Source: Escallonia rubra
Taxonomy: Eukaryota; Streptophyta; Magnoliopsida; Escalloniales; Escalloniaceae
Length of the DNA stretch: 64,000 bases
Direction of reading: 5' to 3'
NCBI GenBank assembly: GCA_033065855.1
Contig: JAVXUO010000939.1
Location: 186,001 to 250,000 of the forward strand
The notes beneath the pieces were generated by a model. The model saw only the letters and a list, made by a program, of their open reading frames with translations, searched no databases and was not told the DNA's origin. Below are positions 36,701 to 46,999 of the stretch, one piece after another (position 1 is the first letter of the stretch; each line of letters begins with the position of its first letter). The translations under genes were made by a program, and so were the position numbers.

Positions 36701-38230
36701 GAATCGTCATGTTATTTCATATTTGGCACTACTAAGGTAAGGACTTACAACCTTTATGTGGCTGACGAACAAAGTTATAATGCCTTCAAATGCAGTCAAC
36801 CCAAATTGGGGGAAAAAAAATAGTTGATCAAGGCTTGAGGTGAGTTCAGTTCACTCACATTGTTCCCAATATTGGAAATTAGCATTAAGCGTGTCTGGGT
36901 TTATATGGGTTATATGACAATCATGTGATTGTTTTCCTCCTATCTTTTACAAACTTGCATGAAAAAAAGAGTTCATGATCAGTGCATCGAAAGAGTTTGT
37001 TAGCCAATGAGCATCGAAGGAGTTTGTATGCCCATGAGTCAAAGTGCAACAATGACAAACACCAAGGAGTTAAAGTGCAAATTGCACAAAAATGAAGAAT
37101 CGTATGGAAAGTTATCTTTGTAATTATTAATCATGTCAGGTCCAGGTTATGATGTCTAAAATACAATATAGAAAATTCTAAACTTTGCAACAAACAAGGA
37201 TTTGACAATTGAAAATTGGGACCTTAGTGCCAACTGCAAAGCAGAAGTCCCTTTATTCCACTTATGCTGGGAAACAGTATTACTCGGGACAGAACGTGTC
37301 CCTTGTCCTGGTTCCCCTTGCCCTTAAGGCTGGCCTAACCCTCAAGCCAGCTACATAAATTGCAGCTGTAAAGCCATTGGCTACAATAAGAACAGGAGCA
37401 GCGAACATCTGAATGCCATTACATGTAATTCATTCACAAAAAAGACGATTAACCGAAAAGCAGGGCATCTATATTGGCATTACTTGCATTAGTGAACAAT
37501 ACGAGCTTACAAAGGTAATTCTTGGACAGTCAATTTGCTTAAGAAAATTCTAAATTGCAGTAAGTTGTTTGTTAACTGAATAGCCATGATATCCAAAAAC
37601 AAATAAACTAAATGCACAACCATTAAGCATTACAAAACATGACATCTGGCAATTAGACGACATTTGGATTTGGAGTTTGCTTAGAGGAATTTAATGTTAA
37701 TATCCGTATAATATGTTATATGGAGTTCTAACAAATAGGTAGATGGACTTCAAGCCACATACAGATTGGTAGCATCATGAGCAGGGTTAATTAACTGAAT
37801 TCTATACACACGCGGTTCTATTTGCAATACAATCAAGTAAAAGTAAAAAAACTTATCAAAAAAAAAAAGTTCAAATAAAAGTAAAACCTCTAGTATGCAA
37901 CCAAAAACTAATCTGATTTTCATTCTACGGGGTTACCTCTGTGCGAGTAACTTTGTGGGTTTCCTTCACGGGAATCTCCCTGCAAATCAATCCATTCTGA
38001 GTCCTGTACAGGATAATCTCTTCGGAGCGCTTGGTAGGAGTTCGCAACTCACACTCTTCCCCATTACCAGTATCGGTAGCATCCCCATTGTAGGAACAAT
38101 CATCGTCATCCTCTAGCTCATCATTCAACAATAACTCCTCGGAAACGTGATTGCCCATGTGCATGTTGGGCCTCAATGGCATTTTGGGCTTTCTAGCGAA
38201 CGAGAATCCAAAACAACCACAACATCCCAT
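30760..38230 (-). CDS. GRIK: GRIK/SnAK-type protein kinase (SnRK1-activating)
   Basis: Kinases of this family phosphorylate the T-loop of SnRK1, the plant energy sensor. I place 11 coding exons: 38230-37937, 35697-35623, 35546-35502, 34799-34725, 34335-34248, 34115-33991, 32837-32742, 31554-31488, 31378-31263, 31104-31026, 30911-30760. All have GT/AG borders and they sum to 1212 nt, i.e. 403 aa plus TGA. Motifs: N-terminal MGCCGCFGF and an acidic stretch, KRSEEIILYRTQNGLICREI, glycine loop IGSGSYGKV (about 115-123), HYAIK (K138), HGDIKPDN (D240), DFSVSQVF (258-265, DFS in place of DFG as in the family), SPGTPVFTAPECCLG (about 275-290), ADTWAVGVTLYCMLLG. The coding start could be about 10 codons earlier (MIVKGYSVTE). 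A leader exon join lies at 38314. Introns hold a TRIM, a MITE and a CT repeat. Intact. Confidence 0.94.
33451..33785. mobile_element. MITE in kinase intron
   Basis: The ends ATGTTACATGGAATC and GAGTCCAAGTAACAT are inverted. Internally GTACGAGTGTCCAAG on the left mirrors GTGTCCGACACGGGTAC on the right. This is the widespread plant element type with 'GTGTCCGACACGGGTAC...GAGTCC..AACAT' ends. No coding potential. It lies between the coding exons at 33991-34115 and 32742-32837. Confidence 0.7.
34193..34245. repeat. (GA)n/(CT)n microsatellite at a kinase splice donor
   Basis: On the gene strand the intron after the exon ending at 34248 starts GTACTCTCTCTC and continues as interrupted CT dinucleotides for about 50 bases. 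Confidence 0.95.
35126..35426 (+). mobile_element. TRIM (miniature LTR retrotransposon) in kinase intron
   Basis: Two 72-73-bp LTRs, 35126-35198 (TGTTAAGCAAGATATACATTG ... GGTTAACA, first 20 shared) and 35355-35426 (TGTTAAGCATGATATAC...ACTTGACA), enclose a 156-bp middle. TGGTATGAGAGAC directly follows the first LTR (initiator-Met primer site with one change), and the purine tract AGGAGAGGGAG directly precedes the second. Flanks TACAA and TCCAA differ by one base, a decayed 5-bp duplication. The element lies antisense in the intron between exons 35502-35546 and 34725-34799. Confidence 0.9.
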
Positions 38231-39060
38231 TTCCGTCACCGAATAACCCTTCACAATCATCACAGCCACTAAATTGTACCCTACAGAAACTATTAACAAG
38301 CTCAATCCCAACACCTGTAAATAACAACAGGTTATATGTAACTCTACACATAATATATAGTACAAATTGAATGTTAATGTCGTATAATGGGTATTCTGTA
38401 TCATACAGATACAAGAATTAGTAAGCACACACACAGTAAACGCCAAATTAAGCATAAGTGACATTAGGAAGGGAAGGGAGGTACAGATGACAACCTGGGT
38501 TATAAAACGAGGGATGCGGGCGTCAAGCGCCAGTCAAGATTCGCTATTCCAAAGGATGCCACTCGGAAAAGTGAAAGAAACAATTGATTAAGTTGATGCC
38601 GTTGCGATTCAACACCAACATTGCGAGAGAAAGCCCAGCTTTTGCAGGCCAGTCTTCTTGCTCCTTGACAAACAAATTGACTTTTTCCACCACCTAATCA
38701 GACGATTAAAAAACCTGAAATTAAAAAATAAGGCATATATTCGGGTGACATGAAGTATTATTGCATCTGGAATATCGGGACGAAAATCAACCGTCACAGC
38801 ACGAGGGACAGTGACATGATGAAACAATAATTAATTCCGCCAAAATAGTAGAATAATAAACTTGAAATAGGGCATAGAAATAGCTACCTGTATTTTCAAT
38901 TACAAGACGCAAGCAATTTGACGAAAAGCCCTAGCTCCAGACCAACAAAAGACCCGATCTCAACACGAATCGACGTTTAGATGACAATTCGCCTTAAATG
39001 GACATAAAAAAAAGGGGCAAATGAAAAATAAATATGGAGGCACAATCGGAGGGTTTTGAA
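38231..39060 (-). promoter_or_regulatory. Leader and promoter side of the kinase gene
   Basis: Exon sequence continues upstream of the ATG to an acceptor ...TTATTTACAG at 38315-38316, so a leader intron exists. The non-coding first exon is probably within 38460-39060 but its donor was not fixed. Confidence 0.5.
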
Positions 39061-41235
39061 ACCTAGGGTTTTGACAATTTGAGAGGGGAAAGAGCCGTAG
39101 TTGGTGAAAGAGGGGGAGACAGAGAGGACGCTAGATGTGGGGGGGTGCAAGGGGAGAATATGTGGAGGAGGAAATGAATTGAAGGCGGAGGAAAGGTGGT
39201 TGAAACGGGAATCTGGGGACCAGGTTGGCTGGTTGTCGAAATGTAGGAGAAAGAGGCGGACAAGGAAACGACAGCGTATGCGCGTATGTAAGCTGGATGG
39301 AGAATCATTTCGACATATTCTTCTCCGCCACGTTGGGGGTTCGGGTTGGGCGGGGGAGGCTGTAGCCTGGGGGGTTGGGCGGGGGTTGCGTGGGTGCGGG
39401 GTGGGGGGAGGATGGTTCTTTTCGGGGTGAATTTACGTTTAGAGCCTTGCGACTTGTTAATGGATTCCTTCGTGCCTGTGTTTGTTTTAAATCCATTTCA
39501 CTCTTCAATTTTTATTTTTTAAAAAAATTAATATCAAAACCACTTTTGAGTTTGTTTCTTCATGCCTGTGTGTTTGAAATTCATTTCACTTTTCACTTTT
39601 TTTTTTCAAAAAATAAAATCAAAACCTCTTTGAGTTTGTTTTTTCGGGTTGTTTGATAGCAGTTTTGTATAATTGATTTTTACTTTTGTTTTCCTTTTTC
39701 TATTTTTTGTTTCTTCTCTTTTCTTTCACTTTTCATCGCGATCAACACATCTCCTTTGTCACCGTCCAATTACTATTATGGTATTAACACATTAGCTAGT
39801 GAACTATGGCTCTGGGATTTGATTGGATGAATGGATATGAATGCTTTGGAATTTACATGAGCAGGTCGAAGATACTAGGGATAATCGAAGGATGAAATCT
39901 TATGGTGGTGTTTCTTATAGGGACAATGGTGGTCGATATGATGATGGATTTGGGTTTAGAGGGGTGGTGGTGCCGTGGCGGTGACCGATGCTAGATGGTT
40001 TGGTGTTCGACGGTATTGGTTAGTGGTGGTTGTGGTTGTGGTTATCAGTGGCGATGATTATTGGCAGTATTTTGTAGATTTGGTGTTCGTGAGTATTGGT
40101 CACTGTAGTGGAGGCGGCAGTCACTGGCTATGATGGTTGACGGTGTTGGCAGGTTTGGTGATTAGGCATGTTTTTATTTAGTGGTGGTGGTAGATCGACG
40201 TTCAGTAATTGTGGTCGTTGGCAGTGTTTATAATTTGATCTTTAGGGGTGTTGGTCAGTGGTGGTAGATTTCAATGGGTATGGTGGTAGGTAACGTTTTG
40301 TCATTTGGTGTTCTTAGGTGATAGGTGTTGGTGGTGAAATTTGAAAAGAAGAAGAGACATAAAATAATTTCATCCAAAGTTGAAAGGTGAATTTCAAAAC
40401 AAAAAAAAACAAAAAACATAACTGAAAATTTCAAAATGGAGTTTTCAGAAACAACCCATTTTGAAAACTGATTTATAAAACTAAAGAAAAAAAAATAGTC
40501 AAACGCTTATATTTGTTCTAGTTTTCAACACCGAACAAAAAATTGAAAATAAAAACTGTTTAAAACGCTACCTAGGTAATAGAAATGTTAGACCTCTTCG
40601 ATTACGATTTTCATGAAGTTTCTTGTGTTTTTTTTTTATTATTTTTTTTGCAAATTTTTGTATAGTTTTTTTTTTTTTTTGGTAAGCAAGAGATTTTGTA
40701 TATGTAGTGGTCTAAATTTTTTAGTTATATCATCAAGCCGTCTATTTATTCAATTGCCGATAGCGAGGGTACTATTTGAAGAAACCAAAAGTATAATATT
40801 GCAACTAGATCGAAAATGATGGATGAACAATGTCGTCTTGTTTACATTACAAAAACGCAAAATTGAAAATCAAGATCTTATGTCTCCAACTCGCACAACG
40901 TTAGTCATAACTGACTTGATTCTGGAGTGTTGAGTTTCCTTGCCCCGTCTCTTGCTTCCTTTGTCCAGCCCTTGTGCGAAGTTCTAGTAAAAAAAATGAT
41001 ATAGTTCAAGTGGACAATAAATATCAAATATCAATCCAACATATTTTCGGTCCAGGCGACATCTGAGATTTAAGATAGACGTCATGAGTGCCGATATACA
41101 AGTACGAGAAAAACCTAAAGTAGTTATCCAAATATCAGTAAAATGCACCAATGACTACCGAATTATGAGCAAGACCCAGGGGGAGCATTTAAAACACGCG
41201 CTTGGCGACAATGAAGGAGACATCAGACTTATTAG
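39061..41235. other. Kinase upstream region and low-complexity spacer
   Basis: 39340-39412 is a dense G-run block. 39860-40340 is GGT/GTTG-rich low-complexity DNA. T-runs occur at 40630-40680. No gene was supported on either strand; the ORFs here are compositional. Confidence 0.5.
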
Positions 41236-42690
41236 TCATCCATCTAACTTTTTAAATGGAAACTGAACTTTAATTGTCTCATTATGATTAGAAGACTCAA
41301 AATTTGTCCAACGAGACCATTCTGTTAGCCGGAGTTGGGAAGAGATTTGTTAAGGGGTCATGCGCGAGACACGTGACCTTTAACTTTGGGGCAAAAATTG
41401 TGATACCCTCTCCTTTTTTATTTTTTGAGACAAAAGAAAATTCATTAACATAGGTTATGATATTCTTAAGTGAGACTATACTCACATTTATGTTTGGCTA
41501 AATTTGTATCTTTTTTCACTAAATAAGCATTGAAGTCGCTTTTAAACCTTTTAGCGACAAAAAAATTGTGAATTTAATCCTATCCCTTTTTTAGAGTCTA
41601 ACTTTCTTTTTTTCTTTCCCTGTCGCCACCACCATCAATCAACACACTTCACCATCACCCGACACCGCTATCACCCATCACGACAATACTCCACACCACC
41701 CATGTCAATCACCACACTACACCACCACCACCATCACCCATCACAAGCGCACTACACCATCACCTCCGAAATCATCGCAAAATTAGGACGAATAAACGAC
41801 TCTATTTTTTTAGGGGGATTTGCAGGCTCTTTCCTTGGAAAGCTGTTTGATCTGATAATAATTCATTGATTGAATTTATAAGAGAAATATTGCCACCACC
41901 ATCACCCATCGCAACCACACTACACCATTACCCATGTCAATACCACACCACCACCTACCACCACCATCACCCATCACAACCACACTACACCACCACCGGC
42001 CACCACTTTGACCCATCATAACCATACTACACCACTACATGTGTCAATAACCCCACTACACTACACTACCACCCACCACCAGCATCACCCATCACAACTA
42101 CATTATGTCACCACTTTCCACTCAATCACCAGATCACTACATTACACCATCATAGGCCACGACCTTCACCCATCACAATCACCCAAACCCTGTCGTTGTT
42201 TCCACCCAGACCTCGTTGTTGTTGACCCCTACTTGTGGCAGATCTTATTGTGGAAGATTTGCTTCCACCCAACCATCCCCTGCTCCCACACCGTATTCCC
42301 TTCATCTCCCCCCCCACCCCAACCAAGATTGCTGCTATCACCCTTGGCCACTGCCGACCATCCGCTCCTCTCGCGACTGCGCCTCCTTATTCTTTCTCCC
42401 ACAACATCAATGAATCAATCCCTCGTGCCCAAACCGACCACCACCGTTAGGAGATTAGTGAGGCCTTGGCACACTCCGGTGATGAAAAGAAGAAAGTTAG
42501 AATGAAAAGAGACATAAAAAAGAGAGATTGAGTGGGTAGTGACAATTTTGCCCCTGTTTTGATGTTCCATGTACGCATCATGCGATCATTTAAATGGAAA
42601 AGACTAACCCCGGCTAACAAAATGATCTCATTTGACAAATTTGTAGTCCAATGACGATAATAAATAAATTAGAGTTTAGTGACCATAAAA
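41236..42690. mobile_element. Possible MULE-type non-autonomous element with long inverted ends
   Basis: The segment 41240-41345 (with ACTTTAATTGTCTCATTATG, CAAAATTTGTCCAACGAGAC and GTTAGCCGGAGTTGGG) is an inverted, roughly 75-80% similar copy of 42600-42690 (ACCCCGGCTAACAAAATGAT, CTCATTTGACAAATTTG). Between them is mostly CAC/ACC-rich low-complexity DNA (41630-42420). No transposase. Long inverted ends favour a MULE-like element, but no 9-bp duplication was found and the superfamily is uncertain. Confidence 0.5.
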
Positions 42691-44538
42691 AAAAGGTCAT
42701 AGTTTTTAGCCATTTGTGAATTTACTCTAGGAATTATGTCAAAAAGTAGGCCCTTTAGAGCAACTGCATGGTGGAAGTTGGCAAAGAAGGTCCCATCCAA
42801 CTTATTAAGCCAATTGGTTTTAGAGTTATAGACATCATTATGTAATCCGAATTGATTTCTTTCCTATTAAAGTGAAACCCCATGAAAATTGTGATAAATT
42901 CTCCGTTAGGCATTGACACATAAATTTTTGGTAAGTTTTTTTTGTGACAGGAATATTGGTAACAAATTTAAATGGGTACAACTTAGAAATTGTTTTGTTG
43001 CTTTTTTCACGAAAACGTGTTTGTTATATCCTTTTCATTTCTATTTTGAGAATGGAAAAAAGCTTATCTAACTTTTTTCTTCACATATTTAGGTTGTATT
43101 TTACCAAATGCCCTCACTTATTGTTGTGGTTTGTCGTAATGCTCTTAAATTTTCTTGACATTCCTAAAGTTTGATGCGAAGGGGTCCACTAGTTAAATCC
43201 ATAATCAAATTGAGCCCAACTTTCAAAAGTGTCTAAATCATTTTTTTCTTTTCTTACTAACTGGGCCGGCTAAATCCGCCAATGTAATACCTTGGACCTA
43301 GAGTCGAGTTTATGATAAATTCTAGTAATTTTGCCTATTGACGATTAAAACATTATTACTTGTGATCTTTAGCAACAATTGTGGTAAGTGATATTTTAAA
43401 AATATATCTCAGGGTGGCAGTGGTATGTTGTAGTTTATAGAAATAATTGTCCAAGTATGGAGTATGGCGTGGAGTTTAATTAAAAGAGTTATTGGTTGAC
43501 TAGTTTTTGAATAAAGGAAGTGGGTGTAGATGAGGTGTGAATTATAGTTTGAGTAAAAAGGAAAAGAAACAAGATTTATGCTAAGTGGATTATTGAACGA
43601 AGAGGAGATGAGCGCGTGGAGAATTGCTTTGCTCTAGAGGAATTTAGAATGGCTTTAACAATCCGTTTAGTCAAATGTAGCCGCATGACCATCGCATCGT
43701 ATTTTGGTATCAATGAATTGCGTATCATTAAATGTGAGTAACCTCTAACCTAGCTAGTGTTTTTATATACTGCATGCATATCATTTTTTCTCAAATAAAG
43801 TTTTGATAAATGAAAATCAAATACTTGTACAGCGACACTTGAATTTCGTTAAAAACGAACGGCATGTAAATAATATTTTTGTTAGAGACTATTATGAAAA
43901 ATGCTTATTTTTCTAATGGGCTCTATGCTTGACTGCATTTCGATTCTGGATATTATAACATATATTTTAAACCTTCATAGGAATCCTATTACTGCTACTC
44001 ACTTCTGTCTCTGTTACCCGTCGATGTGCCTCTATTACATCTATTACTAATGTTTCTGTTATGATTACTGAACTTGTGCTTGGGCTTGTGCAAAAATAAT
44101 TTTTGGGATGATTATCCACATTGGGCTGGTATATGACAGTTGGATGTAGTTATTTGACCAAGCTCTGTTCAGTTATTCTGATTTTTTCTATTGCAATTTT
44201 TTTTTAAATTATGTATTACAACAAAATGGTCTTATCTTCTGAAGGCTACAAAGCTGTTAATTAGAAGGAATTATTTTTCTAACATGTTGAGGTCCAGGTA
44301 GTTAGGTTTTGGTTACTTACTGAGTATGTGGAAACTTACCCCTCACTTAACATTTAAGAGTTTAAAAGTTGAAGTGATGATGTCGATCGAGGGCTTTAGA
44401 TCTCTAAAAGAGAAACACTTTGGACTTTCAAGGACTACTTTTGATGATTTTTACGATGTTTGACAAGTGTCCCATTATGGGAAGTCAAATTATATGTGAA
44501 GTTTACATATGTAGTTGTACGTGTTTTAGTTTCAACTA
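42691..44538. other. Intergenic, no supported gene
   Basis: AT-rich. The only sizeable ORF (42944-43174) is hydrophobic low-complexity sequence with no family match. No terminal repeats were seen. Confidence 0.4.
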
Positions 44539-44901
44539 CTCCCTCCGTCCCTTAAAGAGTGATCCATTTTATTTTGCACGTATATTAACGATTTAGGTTA
44601 TATATTGTGTGTCTTTCCCATTTTACCTTTTAGAGAGAGGGGGGAAGAGAGTGAGCCATGAGAGAGAAAATTGGTTGGTAGAGTGTTAAATGTGGAGAGA
44701 GAAATAGAATAAAAAAGTGTAAAGTGGTGGGTCAAAATGAGTTGGTAGAGAATTAATTGTGGTGAGAGAAATAGAATAAAAAGAGTATAAAAAGAGTAAG
44801 TATGTAAAAATACCTATAGAATCTTTCCTAATTTAGAAGTTATCATTTTTTGTGAGAGGCTCAAAAAGGAAATATGATCAGTTTTTTAGGGATAGGGGGA
44901 G
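44539..44901. mobile_element. Stowaway-type MITE (Tc1/mariner)
   Basis: Starts CTCCCTCCGTCCCTTAAAGAG and ends TTTTTTAGGGATAGGGGGAG (inverted match to the start), flanked by TA on both sides (44537-44538 and 44902-44903). CTCCCTCCGT is the canonical Stowaway terminus. 363 bp, non-coding. Confidence 0.93.
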
Positions 44902-45685
44902 TACTATTTATAGAAGTTTAGCGAGTGAGGCCCAGTAGTGCCAATGAGAGGTCAAATGGGCATGCAACCAATAATACTCAAGCTCGTTGGGCCCACTGCG
45001 GGTTCAGGTCGTGATAACTAGCATCATCATTATTCGTCACCCCAAAAAAAATTGGTGGTTGTGGGTGAGGATGAAAGGTTGGTGATGAAAAATGGTGCAG
45101 GTGGAATGGTATGTGGTTGTGCATTGTGCTATGATGGCCCTAGTGGTGGTTGACGCTGGGGATGAAAGATTAGTATCATAATCGATGGTGCGACCATGGT
45201 GGTGGTGGTGGTGGCCGTGGTGATCATTGGTGGGTATGACTGGATAATTATGAGATTGTTGGTTGGTGGTGTGGTGGTTTACGAGTGGGGATGAGTGAAC
45301 AACGAAGGCGTTAGGAAGGGAGTGAGACCAGGCTCGATCGGTGGTGGTCCAATTATCTAGTAGTGGGCTATTGGTGTTTTTTGAGGGCGACGCTTATGGT
45401 TGTAGATGGCATATATTGGTTGTTGAAGGAGGAAGTGGGCAGTGATCGTAGCAGAGTTGTATGTCTCGTGTTTCATAGTGGTGGGTGTGGATTAAGACAA
45501 TGGTCGCGGGTGGCGCTACAATGTTGATGGCATTGGGTTCAAGTTGGTCTTCCCATGGTTTGTGGTGGTTAAGGCTTATTAATGAAAGAGGCTGATGTTA
45601 ATGGTTCCACGGTAGTGTTTTCTCCTTTCTGCACTATCTGGATGAGATTTTTCAAGAATAAAAACATATAACTATAGTTAAACAC
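44902..45685. other. GGT-rich low-complexity spacer
   Basis: 45050-45550 is built of GGTGGTGG/GATGGTGG-like words on the plus strand; no reading frame is supported. Confidence 0.5.
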
Positions 45686-46999
45686 AAAAAGAAGGGTTAG
45701 TGATAAAACTGTCCCCTGAGGTTTACATGTATTTGCAGATCGTTCTCCGTGTTTGTAACTTTTACAATAATGTTCCCTGACGTTGACAAAACCATTGCAA
45801 ACGATTTCAATAGTGGATGGTCGTTCAGATTTAGGCATTAAGTCCGCATGTGTGGTGTATATGCCATTTTGGCATGGGTAGATTGGTCATTTTCCCTACT
45901 CATCTTCCTTTGGTTATGACGATTTGGAGAATGCACAATGGTTTAATGGCTAAAGAGAGAGAAACAAGGAGAAACGGGAAAACAGATAGAGAAAGTACGA
46001 TCACTATCGGAAATTTTTACCCTAGTTTGAGATGAAGAAGACCAAGCGTGGAAGATTGAAGACCGACAAAGAGTTGGGCATCCTGAGGAAGCGAGGTCCA
46101 ATAGTCCATTTACAGTTAGTTCAAAAAAAATAGTTGTTCTGTGTCTGTATGATTAAACTAGGGTTTTATGATTAAAGTATAGAATTTACTATTGATTTTC
46201 ACAGCATAACAGTGTTTTATAAATCGTAGTGCTCATTAAATAATGTGTTTGTTATGATTTTCTGTTTGTTTGTGTGCATTATTTATGGATAGAACAATGG
46301 GTTTGAAGTTTGAATATTTTGTTTTTTGTGATTAGTTTATGTTTTTGCAGTAGTTGATTTGTTATTATGATGTTGGGTTTGCTTGGGTTTGTTCAGATCC
46401 TCGCTCTTCTTTCTTAACCATAAAACTGCATTATGAGGGTCAGTTTAAGAACATTTCACACAAGGTTTACACCCCTTGCAAGATTGACTACTTTGATTAT
46501 TGTGTTCTTGACATGTTAAGCCTGATTAGATTGATAATATGGCAGAAAGTGTAGGAACTGTGATGTTTATGAACTATTATTGTGAGAAGCATGAGTTAAC
46601 CCTTGACAATGGGCTAGTGCAAGTAATAATAGACTTAGATCTTTTGGCATTGAAAGACTTCATAAATTCCTAGGGCCAAGCAGAAATATATTGGAAAAGT
46701 TTGTTAATGGATAAGATGATGAAATCTATTCAGATTCAATTAGGGAATAAAAAGACTGTGGTTATTAAGGAACTTGATGATGTAGGCAATGTAAGTAATA
46801 TGGTTGCAGGTACTATTGTGCCTATTTAGAGCTTAGGTACACAGGGTCAACAAGTACACATGTGCTAACAAGTACATAGGGGGAGAGAGGTGGTTCCATA
46901 TTTAGGTTAAGTCTAGAAGGTCCAAGCAATGCTGGTGATGATGGGGCAGGTACACAAGCCTTAGTAAATGTGGACACCGATGGGAGGAGAAACAGAAAC

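Noticed and set aside
42008..42505. 165-aa threonine/histidine/proline-rich ORF
   Set aside because: Compositional, from CAC/ACC-rich DNA; no domain.
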